Virus record (IMG/VR): IMGVR_UViG_3300035438_000178 | Span: 1-61,720 of that record | Strand: one strand, 5' to 3' | DNA: 61,720 bases | Origin: a virus | In this document: positions 26,231 to 32,914 of the stretch, in pieces | How positions within the stretch are numbered: position 1 is the first letter of the stretch | Layout of the letters: each line of letters begins with the position of its first letter | Made by a program: the position numbers and the translations under genes | The notes under the pieces: generated by a model | What the model was told of the DNA's origin: nothing | What the model saw: only the letters and a program-made list of their open reading frames with translations | Databases searched by the model: none

Positions 26231-26441
26231 AAATGACGTTTTCGTTCATTATGGTTTTCCAACACATAATGCCTCTATCGTCCTTTATGTATACCCTAAA
26301 CTTTTCCTTTCCGAATTGCTCAAGATACTGCAAATCTAATACGATTGCTTCAATTTTCGATACTCCTACATTTTGACCTACGTAATAAGCCATAGCATTG
26401 AGGGGGTTTGGCCCCACAATGATTTTCCTAATAAGTTCCAT
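26208..26441 (-). CDS. Small hypothetical protein, 77 aa
   Basis: An alpha/beta protein containing G-P-N-P-L-N-A-M-A-Y-Y-V-G-Q near its start, which recurs in small phage proteins next to GroES-like genes. It overlaps the co-chaperonin gene by 23 bases, so the two are co-expressed. Function unknown. Confidence 0.5.
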   Translation of the reverse strand: MELIRKIIVGPNPLNAMAYYVGQNVGVSKIEAIVLDLQYLEQFGKEKFRVYIKDDRGIMCWKTIMNENVIYENDCNF

Positions 26442-26469
26442 TTAATTTATTTAAGTGTCTGGCAATCAA

Positions 26470-27447
26470 TTAGTAACTGTAGAACAGTTTAGCATCCATA
26501 CGCAAGTATTGTGCTTCACCAGAGGTGTTGCTTGCGCGAAGAAGTAATTGAGAACCAGAAGTTGTTGCGGTGAATGTTACTGTTGCTGCGGTAGATGCTC
26601 CGTAGAAAGTATGGATATCTTCGTCTACGGTCACGTTGGTTCCGGTAGAAGAAGTCCAGATGATACGGATGGTTCCGATACGCTTGGTAGATTCAGCAGC
26701 GTTATAGAGTGTGTACTCGATTTTCACGCCTTTGAAGTTTGCGTACTGGGGAGAGAATACGGTAAAGTTGCTTGCACCGATTGCGATTGTTGCGCTTACG
26801 GCACGACGATAGATAGCAGCGTTACCTGAGTTAGTTTCACGAACGACAAACTCAAGGCCACTCCAGATAAGCTGCTCGGAACCAGCGCTGGTGCTCATCG
26901 TAAAGTTTGATGTAGCGGACAGCGTTCCGGCGCTGTTGAATTGGATTTGGGTGTTGGAACCTGCTGCGGTAGAGATGAAAGCGAGGTTTGCTTGCAGGTA
27001 GGCAACGATATCAGAGAATACGATTCCTTTGTGTTGGGTAGCGGTAAAGTCCCAAATAAGGAAAGAGTCAGCAGGGGAAACAGTTGCTGAGTTTAGCTGT
27101 GCTAGGTTTGCTGGGTTATCAAGACCAAAAACAAACGAAGACAGCGTAATAGGGGATGCTGCGGTGTAGGTGCTGGTACTTGAAGTAAAGGCGTTTGTTC
27201 CAAGTTCACGGGTAACGGCCTTAGTTCCGTCAAACAGGAGTGCTGTGAGTTCGGATGGGGCATTAGGTGGTGTAGCTGTAAAGCGTAGTTCACCATTAAT
27301 CTCTACTGCGGTGGTCCCAAGTTTAAGAGCCGTATCGTTTCCGTTGCCGTCTTCGATTACTTTTGGGGTACTGGTAGCGGTATTGGTTTCCAGCTTCAGA
27401 AGCGAGGGAAAAGCATCTTTTACTTTTTGACCGGACAGAGTTGCCAT
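26470..27447 (-). CDS. Virion surface/fibre protein, 325 aa
   Basis: Thr/Ser/Ala-rich and beta-rich throughout. The middle contains G-S-N-T-Q-I-Q-F-N-S-A-G-T-L, the linker typical of Bacteroidota phage fibres, and the C-terminal 120 residues form a compact jelly-roll-like domain. GC content appears higher than the flanking genes. It has its own -7 box and is divergent from the winged-helix gene. Probably a head or tail fibre. Confidence 0.55.
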   Translation of the reverse strand: MATLSGQKVKDAFPSLLKLETNTATSTPKVIEDGNGNDTALKLGTTAVEINGELRFTATPPNAPSELTALLFDGTKAVTRELGTNAFTSSTSTYTAASPITLSSFVFGLDNPANLAQLNSATVSPADSFLIWDFTATQHKGIVFSDIVAYLQANLAFISTAAGSNTQIQFNSAGTLSATSNFTMSTSAGSEQLIWSGLEFVVRETNSGNAAIYRRAVSATIAIGASNFTVFSPQYANFKGVKIEYTLYNAAESTKRIGTIRIIWTSSTGTNVTVDEDIHTFYGASTAATVTFTATTSGSQLLLRASNTSGEAQYLRMDAKLFYSY

Positions 27448-27464
27448 AATCTTTTAATTTTGTA

Positions 27465-27472
27465 CAAATATA
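27465..27472 (-). promoter_or_regulatory. Late promoter -7 box in the 27.45-kb divergent gap
   Basis: Minus-strand TATATTTG lies 17 bases before the ATG at 27447, in a 37-base gap shared with a plus-strand gene. On the plus strand TAATTTTG occupies part of the same gap, so the two promoters may overlap and compete. Confidence 0.45.
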
Positions 27473-27484
27473 AATTTAATTCAT

Positions 27485-27928
27485 ATGCCTAAAAGCAGAG
27501 TACGTAAGTCAAGGATGTTCAGGCAGTTTTCTCCGTTGCAGGAGCGAAACCTGTCGCACACTGGTATGGAGTTGTTGGGTCCTGTATATCGTTTCTGCAA
27601 GAAGACCTATGGGTTGTCGCAGAGTGAGATTCATTGTTTGCTGTTGGGGTACAGCTATGAGTTCTTCACCATTGACCATATGAGTGAGAAGATGAACCTT
27701 AGTAGGTATCAATTTCAGCGTAGGACGATTGCTCCACTAGGAAACGCTGGCTATCTATATCGCCACTTTGATAGGTTGAGTGGCAAGAAGATGGAAGAGT
27801 TTATGTTCCGAGACGAGGAATCGTTCTGCGTTCGGTTTGCACTGACGCAGAAGGGCAGGTTGTTTGTCGCAAAGTTCTACCGGATGTGTTCCGGTAAGGA
27901 ACCTATGAGTGAGAAGCCTTCACTTTAA
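27485..27928 (+). CDS. Winged-helix-like putative regulator, 147 aa
   Basis: This is the only plus-strand gene inside the late minus-strand block. Residues about 40-125 show helix, helix, recognition-like helix and wing order: L-S-Q-S-E-I-H, M-S-E-K-M-N-L-S-R-Y-Q-F, then L-T-Q-K-G-R-L-F at the end, as in MarR-type winged helices. The N terminus is very basic. A role in controlling late transcription is inferred from orientation and position. It could also be a terminase-like DNA-binding protein. Its end overlaps a convergent small gene by 26 bases. Confidence 0.6.
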   Translation: MPKSRVRKSRMFRQFSPLQERNLSHTGMELLGPVYRFCKKTYGLSQSEIHCLLLGYSYEFFTIDHMSEKMNLSRYQFQRRTIAPLGNAGYLYRHFDRLSGKKMEEFMFRDEESFCVRFALTQKGRLFVAKFYRMCSGKEPMSEKPSL

Positions 27929-28064
27929 AGGGCATCTCCAGAGAGGCGTTTTGATGGGGAACGAATTTACCTGAGTGTTTCATCAGGAAAAAGCGTCCTC
28001 CTTCATTCATCCAGTGGTATCCTTCTGGAGCCTTGACCATTATTTTCTTCTTAGAGACTTTCAT
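27903..28064 (-). CDS. Small hypothetical protein, 53 aa
   Basis: ATG at 28064 overlaps the stop of the preceding gene (ATGA), and the frame stays open for 53 codons to TAG at 27903. The protein begins M-K-V-S-K-K-K-I and continues G-Y-H-W-M-N-E-G-G-R-F-F-L-M-K-H-S-G. The same small, basic style is seen in the four genes upstream, so I take it as real. Its last 26 bases overlap the plus-strand regulator gene end to end. Confidence 0.6.
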   Translation of the reverse strand: MKVSKKKIMVKAPEGYHWMNEGGRFFLMKHSGKFVPHQNASLEMPFKVKASHS

Positions 28065-28288
28065 TTCTTGGCTCTGTTTTTAGATGCTGGGATAAACTTC
28101 TTCTCAGTGTGGTCGTAGTCCATACCATCGCCATTGCCGTAGCGTCCGGCTTTGTGTCGCATTTTGTTTAGAAATGCACGATACTTCTTACGCTCTTCGG
28201 TAGAATGGTACTTGGTATTGTACTCATTCTTCTTCTCACGAGCTTCGGGGTTCTCCTTGAAGTATTTAGCGGACTTGCTGAGTTTCAT
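28061..28288 (-). CDS. Small basic protein, weak HNH-like signature, 75 aa
   Basis: The protein is very Lys/Glu/Arg-rich with helical N terminus (Y-F-K-E-N-P-E-A-R-E-K-K). The C-terminal part reads G-N-G-D-G-M-D-Y-D-H then P-A-S-K-N-R-A-K-K, a pattern seen in small phage proteins related to HNH or packaging-associated nucleases, though the full metal site is not evident. It is ATGA-coupled on both sides. Confidence 0.5.
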   Translation of the reverse strand: MKLSKSAKYFKENPEAREKKNEYNTKYHSTEERKKYRAFLNKMRHKAGRYGNGDGMDYDHTEKKFIPASKNRAKK

Positions 28289-28674
28289 TTCCGGAATGCT
28301 TTAACCTTTTTGGCGATGGACTTGGGTTGTGCAACGAATTGTTTCCCTTGCGCTGTTCCTTCGCGTTTGGCTTTGGTGGTAGCGGCATACTCTTGGGGTG
28401 ACAGGGACTTGATGGCTTTTTCGGGCAGGTATCTTTCTCCTGTTTGTGAGGAGGGTTTACCGCTTTTGGTACGCCATTTTTGTTTTGTCCACTTGGAGAG
28501 TGACGTTTCCTTCTTGGGTCCAGCGTAGGAGCCTCCTTCTTTCTTGTAGAGGGATACTGCTAGCTGAGCTTTTCGGGCACTCCATTCTCCGGGGTCACCG
28601 CCTTTGCTTCCGCCTTTCACGCGAGCCACAATGCGTTTCCACAGTGCTGGATTCTTTTTCGTTGCAGTGCTCAT
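28285..28674 (-). CDS. DUF5872-like basic protein, 129 aa
   Basis: The order N-P-A-L-W-K-R-I-V-A-R-V-K-G-G-S-K-G-G, W-S-A-R-K-A-Q-L-A, S-L-S-K-W-T-K-Q-K-W, S-G-K-P-S and A-T-T-K-A-K-R-E-G matches my memory of DUF5872-type proteins of phages and large DNA viruses. It is strongly basic (many Lys, Arg) and probably binds DNA or packs in the virion. No enzymatic motif. Confidence 0.6.
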   Translation of the reverse strand: MSTATKKNPALWKRIVARVKGGSKGGDPGEWSARKAQLAVSLYKKEGGSYAGPKKETSLSKWTKQKWRTKSGKPSSQTGERYLPEKAIKSLSPQEYAATTKAKREGTAQGKQFVAQPKSIAKKVKAFRK

Positions 28675-28692
28675 TTGGAATACTGTCCCTGT

Positions 28693-28878
28693 TTATTCCT
28701 CTTCACCTTCTTCGTAGAAGCAGGCTTTGACTTTGTAATGGGTTGGTTGTTTTCCACTTGCTTTAACAGCAGCAGCGACTGACTTAACAGCTTCGTCAAG
28801 AGTTGTGGCTTTGACCATAATAAGCGAGCCATCCTCATCCATTTTTCCACCTTCGTAGTATTTTTTAGTTACTTTCAT
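28693..28878 (-). CDS. Small hypothetical protein, 61 aa
   Basis: A compact protein with Y-Y-E-G-G-K-M-D-E-D-G near the start, a central helix (D-E-A-V-K-S-V-A-A-A-V-K-A) and an acidic C terminus. It is ATGA-coupled to the upstream gene. Its acidic end contrasts with its basic neighbours and might pair with one of them. Function unknown. Confidence 0.5.
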   Translation of the reverse strand: MKVTKKYYEGGKMDEDGSLIMVKATTLDEAVKSVAAAVKASGKQPTHYKVKACFYEEGEEE

Positions 28879-29111
28879 TTTTTAGCGAATTTGCGTAGGG
28901 TCATTGCGAGTTGAGCGCGTTTTCCAAGCTTACCACCTTTCTTAGCAGCTTCTTTGAGTTTATCTACGGGAATCTTTTCACCCATAGGTACATCCAGTTG
29001 CTTATGCAGAGCACCGGGTTTTGCTTTTTCGAGGGCTTTCTTAATCCAGCCACCCTTTGCGTATTCAGGTGACATCCCGCCACCCATATACATTTTCTTA
29101 CTCATTTTCAT
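28875..29111 (-). CDS. Small basic virion-cluster protein, 78 aa
   Basis: It begins M-K-M-S-K-K-M-Y-M-G-G-G-M and continues Y-A-K-G-G-W, the Gly/Met/Lys-rich signature of small proteins in podovirus structural clusters. The rest is basic and helical. It is coupled by four-base overlaps to the endolysin and to the next gene. It may be a minor capsid component. Confidence 0.5.
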   Translation of the reverse strand: MKMSKKMYMGGGMSPEYAKGGWIKKALEKAKPGALHKQLDVPMGEKIPVDKLKEAAKKGGKLGKRAQLAMTLRKFAKK

Positions 29112-29575
29112 TTATAGGGAATATAAGAGGTTTTTCCTTTAGCATCACGGACAGCACGGAGAATCTGTTTACGGTTAGCACCTTTACGGTATCCAACGTG
29201 TACCCAGTCGGGGTTAGTAGAAGTACCAAACTCCCAAATCAGTTGGTCAAAGTCAAGGTTGTCCTTAACAAAGTCAAAGACCATCTTATTAGTCACTCCA
29301 GTACCCTTATCATCTTGGTCGAGGTCAAGAGCACGACCGTTGCAATGGTCAGAGGATGCACTACCACCGATAGCCTTATTCAAAGCAGCAGAGCGATAGG
29401 CAGAGGAAATGAAGATAGGTTTTGCAAAATGCTCCCGTATAGGAGTGTGAACAGCTTCACAGGTAACCTTGAGGTTCTCCAAGTGCTCAGGAGTAGGCAT
29501 ATTACTGATGCCTTTGCGTTTAGCGTTATCTGAGGAGGTAACCTCGGAGATAGCTACATACTTACTGACTTGCAT
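29108..29575 (-). CDS. Peptidoglycan endopeptidase, M15 family (endolysin), 155 aa
   Basis: The protein has the M15 metal site: S-x-D-H77-x2-G-x-A-x-D84 and W-V-H126-V, with E115 in L-I-W-E-F as probable catalytic base. M15 enzymes cut D-Ala-containing or L-Ala-D-Glu bonds in peptidoglycan peptides. No signal peptide is seen, so release would need the holin encoded at 50.4 kb. It is the first gene of the late block, directly below the promoter at 29,637. Confidence 0.85.
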   Translation of the reverse strand: MQVSKYVAISEVTSSDNAKRKGISNMPTPEHLENLKVTCEAVHTPIREHFAKPIFISSAYRSAALNKAIGGSASSDHCNGRALDLDQDDKGTGVTNKMVFDFVKDNLDFDQLIWEFGTSTNPDWVHVGYRKGANRKQILRAVRDAKGKTSYIPYK

Positions 29576-29636
29576 TTGCAGCGTGTTTTACGTTTGGTTT
29601 TAAGAATACAAGAATCTGTTTCCTTTCATTACAAGA

Positions 29637-29644
29637 CAAATGTA
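29637..29644 (-). promoter_or_regulatory. Leading late promoter (TACATTTG)
   Basis: Minus-strand TACATTTG lies 61 bases before the endolysin ATG and is the first promoter of the late block. No TTG is present 19-21 bases upstream. The DnaA box lies about 50 bases upstream of it. Confidence 0.5.
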
Positions 29645-29692
29645 ACAACTTTCCAAATACAGAAAATCAGCACATACAGAATTTTGAACAAT

Positions 29693-29701
29693 TGTGGATA
29701 A
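29693..29701 (-). promoter_or_regulatory. Perfect DnaA box
   Basis: TGTGGATAA, the complement of TTATCCACA, matches the bacterial DnaA box at all nine positions. It may bind host DnaA or the phage protein encoded at 43731-44219, which has a DnaA domain IV. Confidence 0.75.
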
Positions 29702-30007
29702 GGATTTGGAAATGTCATTTTTTTTTCGTAACTTCGCTTTGTCTTTAGACAGCTTTAGCATTGCAGCAATAACAATGTTATGTAAAGCAATGTATTCACA
29801 GAATCCCTTGCTTTTCCAAATCATAGCGTAAAACACGCTGCAAATACAACACAAACCATAACACGCTGAAGTCACAAACGTAAAGACGGCGTATTGCATT
29901 TATACATATAGGCTATTTCAATCCACCTTAGTGGTTGAATTAACAGATTCTATCTTCCTCAAAACCAATGGGGTAGCTGAACCACTTCAAGTTTTGCTTT
30001 AAATTGG

Positions 30008-30053
30008 GAGAAATGTATATGGTGCATAAAACATATGAGAAATGTATATGGTG
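30008..30053 (+). repeat. Two 17-bp direct repeats (iteron-like)
   Basis: GAGAAATGTATATGGTG occurs at 30,008-30,024 and 30,037-30,053, 29 bases apart start to start. An ATAATATATATATA stretch follows directly. Paired iterons next to AT-rich DNA suggest initiator binding and duplex opening. Confidence 0.65.
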
Positions 30054-30144
30054 GGGATAATATATATATAGGGACGGTCCGTAGCGCGTACCCAAACGCA
30101 TCCGCGCACCCAAGCCCCCGCGCGCGCACGCAGAGTTAGAATAA

Positions 30145-30355
30145 TATCTAGCCTTTTCTATAACTCCTAGTAAGAATATCTTAGCCTATTAGTTAGATAT
30201 CATAGTATTCTTTCTCTCCATCTAACCAATTGATTACTAGATACTAATGGTTTATTATCTCACTTAGTTCTTTAATTAAACCTTATATCTTTCTATCTAA
30301 CAAATAGTTAGAGTAAACAATCCCCTTCTTAGATATCTAACTAAGTATCTAATAC
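30145..30355. repeat. Cluster of TATCTA/TAGATA words
   Basis: TATCTA or its complement occurs at about 30,145, 30,194, 30,295, 30,331 and 30,346, with partial versions between. TTAGATATCTAA (30,329-30,340) is a perfect 12-bp palindrome. The cluster may be an operator array or additional initiator sites upstream of P1. Confidence 0.5.
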
Positions 30356-30387
30356 AAAAACGGGCGAGGCGACGGCTCCAAAAAAGT

Positions 30388-30429
30388 AATAATTTATATT
30401 GTTCCAAAGGAACATATATATAAATTATT
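30388..30429. promoter_or_regulatory. Long inverted repeat upstream of P1
   Basis: The arms AATAATTTATAT-TGTTCC and GGAACA-TATATATAAATTATT flank AAA, with one three-base length difference. The minus-strand side is followed by ACTTTTTT, so it may terminate leftward transcription. It also lies 22 bases before the TTGACAA of P1, where it could act as an operator. Confidence 0.6.
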
Positions 30430-30451
30430 AAAAAAAAACATTTCAAAAAAC

Positions 30452-30485
30452 TTGACAACGGCATTTCCACCGCCATATCTTTGCA
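30452..30485 (+). promoter_or_regulatory. Early promoter P1
   Basis: TTGACAA at 30,452 and TATCTTTGCA at 30,476, with 21 bases between TTG and the -7 box. This matches the Bacteroidota TTG/TAnnTTTG promoter closely. It drives the small early genes from 30,550. The base sequence after the -7 box (GCATCGTC) is shared with P3. Confidence 0.85.
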
Positions 30486-30549
30486 TCGTCGCCGAGAGGA
30501 AAGCCCTCCACACACCGCGACTAATGAATAACTTAATGTAATAGTTATT

Positions 30550-30774
30550 ATGAGTAAGATTAAAAACAAATCTACAAAGAGTAATTACTCACCTCGTAAA
30601 ACTCCAAGTTTTACTAGTATCTACCAAGAGAATATCTATGTCTCTTATGCCTTCAAGAAGATTAAGGCTAGGTTTAACTCTAAGTGTTATGCTACCGGTA
30701 CTTTGATTCCTGTTGGAGCAGAGATGTGGTATGATTATGCTAACAAAACTTGTTTTGCTATGGACTCTATTTGA
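30550..30774 (+). CDS. Small basic early protein, 74 aa
   Basis: First gene after P1. The N-terminal 25 residues are Lys/Ser-rich and probably disordered; the remainder (residues 25-74) is a compact beta-rich domain with C-Y-A-T-G-T-L-I-P-V-G-A-E-M-W-Y-D, reminiscent of small nucleic-acid-binding domains. A 7-bp hairpin (AATAACT/AGTTATT) in the leader ends just before the ATG and may influence translation. Family unknown; early host-takeover role is possible. Confidence 0.6.
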   Translation: MSKIKNKSTKSNYSPRKTPSFTSIYQENIYVSYAFKKIKARFNSKCYATGTLIPVGAEMWYDYANKTCFAMDSI

Positions 30775-30826
30775 GTTCATAGCACTGAGTAAGAAAAAAA
30801 AAAAAAAAAATTAAAAACTATTAGTT

Positions 30827-31027
30827 ATGAAAACTATTTCTCAAGCAACTTACAATTCAATCTACAATAAGTACCTAAAGTTAGTTAACTACTACGATGA
30901 GTTACTTTGGAATGATGGTTACGATGATGATGGTGAAACTACTGAGGATTGGAGTTATATCATTAGTATGACTAATGAGTTCAATGAGAGGTATCATCTG
31001 ATGATGAAAGGTGTAAAGGTTAACTGA
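30827..31027 (+). CDS. Small acidic early protein, 66 aa, ending inside the ribozyme
   Basis: A helical, Tyr- and Asp-rich protein (Y-Y-D-E-L-L-W-N-D-G-Y-D-D-D-G). It follows a run of 17 A residues at 30,794-30,810. Its final codons GTT AAC form the 5' arm of hammerhead stem I and its TGA stop (31,025-31,027) is part of the CUGAUGA catalytic core. Ribosomes ending this gene would therefore sit on the ribozyme. Function unknown. Confidence 0.6.
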   Translation: MKTISQATYNSIYNKYLKLVNYYDELLWNDGYDDDGETTEDWSYIISMTNEFNERYHLMMKGVKVN

Positions 31028-31073
31028 TGAGGCTTTAATAGCCGAAACATATCCTAAGGGATATGTCTTAACC
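31018..31073 (+). ncRNA. Type I hammerhead ribozyme
   Basis: Stem I GGTTAA (31,018-31,023) pairs with TTAACC (31,068-31,073). The core CTGATGA (31,024-31,030) is followed by stem II GGCT/AGCC with loop TTAAT, then GAAA (31,044-31,047), stem III CATATCC/GGATATG with loop TAAG, and T-C at 31,066-31,067. Every invariant hammerhead nucleotide is present, including the A-U pair after GAA and C at the cleavage site. Cleavage is predicted between 31,067 and 31,068, separating the 66-aa gene from the downstream 48-aa membrane protein gene. Stem I is short and has no internal loop for the usual tertiary contact. Confidence 0.92.
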
Positions 31074-31086
31074 AAAATGTTTAGTT

Positions 31087-31233
31087 ATGCATAAAGTAAT
31101 GTGTTTCATCCTGATGTTAGCAGGTACATTCCTGTTCGCTGAGTGTCTACGTCGTGGATTCGTAGGCTTTGGGCTGATAGGTGCTATGTCTGCTGTAGCC
31201 GGATTGTACTCCTACATTCAGGAGGGAAAATAA
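31087..31233 (+). CDS. Small membrane protein, 48 aa
   Basis: ATG at 31,087 lies 19 bases after the predicted ribozyme cleavage site. The protein has a hydrophobic segment at residues 4-19 and another at about 25-42, separated by C-L-R-R-G, so two short membrane helices are likely. Its gene is directly followed by an inverted repeat and promoter P2, the same order as for the 54-aa membrane protein before P3. Confidence 0.6.
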   Translation: MHKVMCFILMLAGTFLFAECLRRGFVGFGLIGAMSAVAGLYSYIQEGK

Positions 31234-31236
31234 ATT

Positions 31237-31255
31237 TATACTACGAAGTAGTATA
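31237..31255. promoter_or_regulatory. Inverted repeat upstream of P2
   Basis: TATACTAC and GTAGTATA flank GAA. It begins four bases after the preceding stop codon and ends 34 bases before the TTGACAA of P2. The same 34-base distance occurs at P3, which favours an operator role shared by the two promoters. Confidence 0.6.
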
Positions 31256-31289
31256 TACGGCAAGAACTAAAATTTTTTTTGCCAAACAC

Positions 31290-31323
31290 TTGACAAAGGG
31301 GTTTCGATTGTTATACCTTTGCA
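31290..31323 (+). promoter_or_regulatory. Early promoter P2 (amidoligase 1)
   Basis: TTGACAA at 31,290 and TATACCTTTGCA at 31,312; 21 bases separate TTG and TACCTTTG. The flanks C-C-A-A-A-C-A-C before and T-G-T-T before the -7 box closely match P3, so the two promoters are likely duplicates. Confidence 0.85.
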
Positions 31324-31381
31324 GAGCCAACGGCGAAAGGGTCACGCCGAATGTTTGACCCGAATGTACAAAAATTGTGTT

Positions 31382-32761
31382 ATGAAAAATGTTTTCGATT
31401 ACGAGGGTCAACAACACCCTATGTCTGAGTGTGTAGTGCTACACGAAATGAGTGACTACGGCGGTGAATATATTCACCGAGATGTGGCTGTAGCCTTCCG
31501 TCTTGATGGGGAAACGCAATACTTTACTCCGGAGGAGGCTGTCTACGACATCTACGACACCCCTGTGATGCTGAGTGACGCGGTGCTCTTAGACAGGGGC
31601 AACCACGGAGGCGAGTGGTGCGCTATGAACGAGGCTGTCCTCACTGAGGATGCCGGATGGGTTCACGTTTCCGATACTTACTACGTAAGTTTGAGCGACG
31701 GAAACACCTACTTCTATATGTGGAACTTACGAAATGTTACCGAAGGTACTGTCGCCGAAGGGTGGTACAGCGAGGACGATTGTGTCTACGTAGAGGATGC
31801 AGATGCCTACTACCACGTAGATGATGAGGGTGTGTGGTACACCTTCGATGAGCAAAATTCCGAGTATGTTTTAATCCAAAATGATAACCAAAACCCCAAT
31901 GTTATGAGCACAATGTCTACACCTACCCGCGGCATCAACACCGGCATCCGTGTCGAGGACTACCACCAAGGCCGGATGGGTTCACCTGTCCGTGAGTGGA
32001 AAGCGGGCGAGGCAAAGTTTACCATCGGCTTCGAGGTTGAAAAAGAGGACACCACACCTACGAATGTGTGGAGCGTGATTGACACCCGTGTCTACGGATG
32101 GGTTCGAGAGCGCGACGGCTCACTGAACCATATGACCGGATACGAATTGGTCTCACCTACCTACGACCTGTTCGGGTCTGAGCTCGACACCGACCTTGCA
32201 AGCGAGTGCATCACCGAGCACGTCAACGGCGCCTACAGCGAGCGCTGCGGGGGGCACATCAACTTCGGCATCAAGGGTCTGACCGGATTGCAGGTCTACG
32301 AACAGATGAAGGGCTTCACACCCCTGTTGCTGTCCCTTTACAAGGGACGTTTGCTGAATCGCTACTGCAAAATTCGTCCGGACTACAAGGACGGCAGCAA
32401 GATGGGCGCTGTGCACGTCAAGCCGGGCTTCATCGAGTACCGAGTGCCGAGTGCCGTCAAGAGCACTGAAAATTTGCTGTGGCGCCGCGATTTGCTCCGC
32501 ATTGCCGCCGAGCACGCCGGAAAGGGTGCGGCCTACTTCACCCGGGCTGCGATGACCAAATCACACCCGCTGCACAAGCACTTGCGTAAGGTCTACGACG
32601 AGCGCACAATCGCACTGCGAGTGGGCTTTGCACTGTCGCTTGCCGAGCGTATGGAGGGCAAAAAATTCTCCAACTACGTTACCTTCACCGAGGTAACCGA
32701 CATCATCGACGTCCACGCCGCGGATGTTGAGCGCCACCTACAACAGGCTGCACACCTGTAA
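31382..32761 (+). CDS. Amidoligase 1, glutamine-synthetase-fold ligase, 459 aa
   Basis: I chose ATG 31,382, about 55 bases after the P2 start; the longer open frame would begin inside the promoter. Residues 1-190 are an acidic, Tyr/Asp/Val-rich domain of unknown role. The amidoligase domain follows: F-T-I-G-F-E218-V-E220, R-D245-G-S-L, E255-L-V-S-P, C289-G-G-H292-I-N and E352-Y-R354. These match the Amidoligase_2 pattern; the family joins amine and carboxylate groups with ATP. N294 stands where the second copy has His. GC rises to about 63-65% in parts of the second half, unlike its neighbours, a sign of transfer. A G-rich hairpin follows the stop. Confidence 0.85.
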   Translation: MKNVFDYEGQQHPMSECVVLHEMSDYGGEYIHRDVAVAFRLDGETQYFTPEEAVYDIYDTPVMLSDAVLLDRGNHGGEWCAMNEAVLTEDAGWVHVSDTYYVSLSDGNTYFYMWNLRNVTEGTVAEGWYSEDDCVYVEDADAYYHVDDEGVWYTFDEQNSEYVLIQNDNQNPNVMSTMSTPTRGINTGIRVEDYHQGRMGSPVREWKAGEAKFTIGFEVEKEDTTPTNVWSVIDTRVYGWVRERDGSLNHMTGYELVSPTYDLFGSELDTDLASECITEHVNGAYSERCGGHINFGIKGLTGLQVYEQMKGFTPLLLSLYKGRLLNRYCKIRPDYKDGSKMGAVHVKPGFIEYRVPSAVKSTENLLWRRDLLRIAAEHAGKGAAYFTRAAMTKSHPLHKHLRKVYDERTIALRVGFALSLAERMEGKKFSNYVTFTEVTDIIDVHAADVERHLQQAAHL

Positions 32762-32914
32762 GGTACACGTAGGCAAGGGGGTGTGTGTAGATATACACAC
32801 CCCTACACCTACACACGTAGACATACATATCTACACATATATGCACGTCTACATACGTAGACATACACACATACACACCTACACCTACACATAAACCCAC
32901 AAACACCTACACCT
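32762..32914 (+). repeat. CCTACAC/TACGTAG-rich intergenic tract
   Basis: This gene-free stretch is mostly overlapping copies of ACACCTAC, TACACA and TACGTAG. It opens with the hairpin at 32,778-32,803 and ends with A-C-A-C-C-T-A-C-A-C-C-T directly before the next ATG. The same words precede the starts at 33,638 and 36,628. Confidence 0.7.
32778..32803 (+). terminator. Hairpin after amidoligase 1
   Basis: GGGGTGTGTGT (32,778-32,788) pairs with ATACACACCCC (32,793-32,803) over a four-base loop, 11 pairs including one G-U. No U tract follows, so it may instead stabilise the mRNA 3' end. A similar GGGGTG/CACCCC hairpin follows amidoligase 2. Confidence 0.6.

Larger units (their letters stand above)
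29576..30549. other. Gene-free control region, candidate replication origin
   Basis: In order from left: a late minus-strand promoter, a perfect DnaA box, a possible plus-strand promoter (TTTG at 29,705, TAACTTCG at 29,729), hairpin TTCAATCCAC/GTGGTTGAA (29,917-29,939), two 17-bp direct repeats, an AT run, a GC-rich patch with alternating CG (30,062-30,133), a TATCTA-rich segment, a long inverted repeat and promoter P1. The mix of DnaA box, iteron-like repeats and AT-rich DNA between divergent gene blocks fits an origin. Open frames here are unconvincing. Confidence 0.65.

Noticed and set aside
28061-28288. HNH endonuclease
   Set aside because: Only a D-Y-D-H and S-K-N-R stretch resembles the family; the full metal-binding pattern is missing, so I kept a neutral name.
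29600-29899. 99-codon minus-strand open frame in the control region
   Set aside because: It spans the DnaA box and the leading late promoter, is Cys-rich with no fold pattern, and its start lies amid origin-like sequence. Not credible as a gene.
30297-30569. 90-codon minus-strand open frame across P1
   Set aside because: It covers the inverted repeat and the best early promoter in the genome, and ends up hydrophobic only because of AT-rich DNA.
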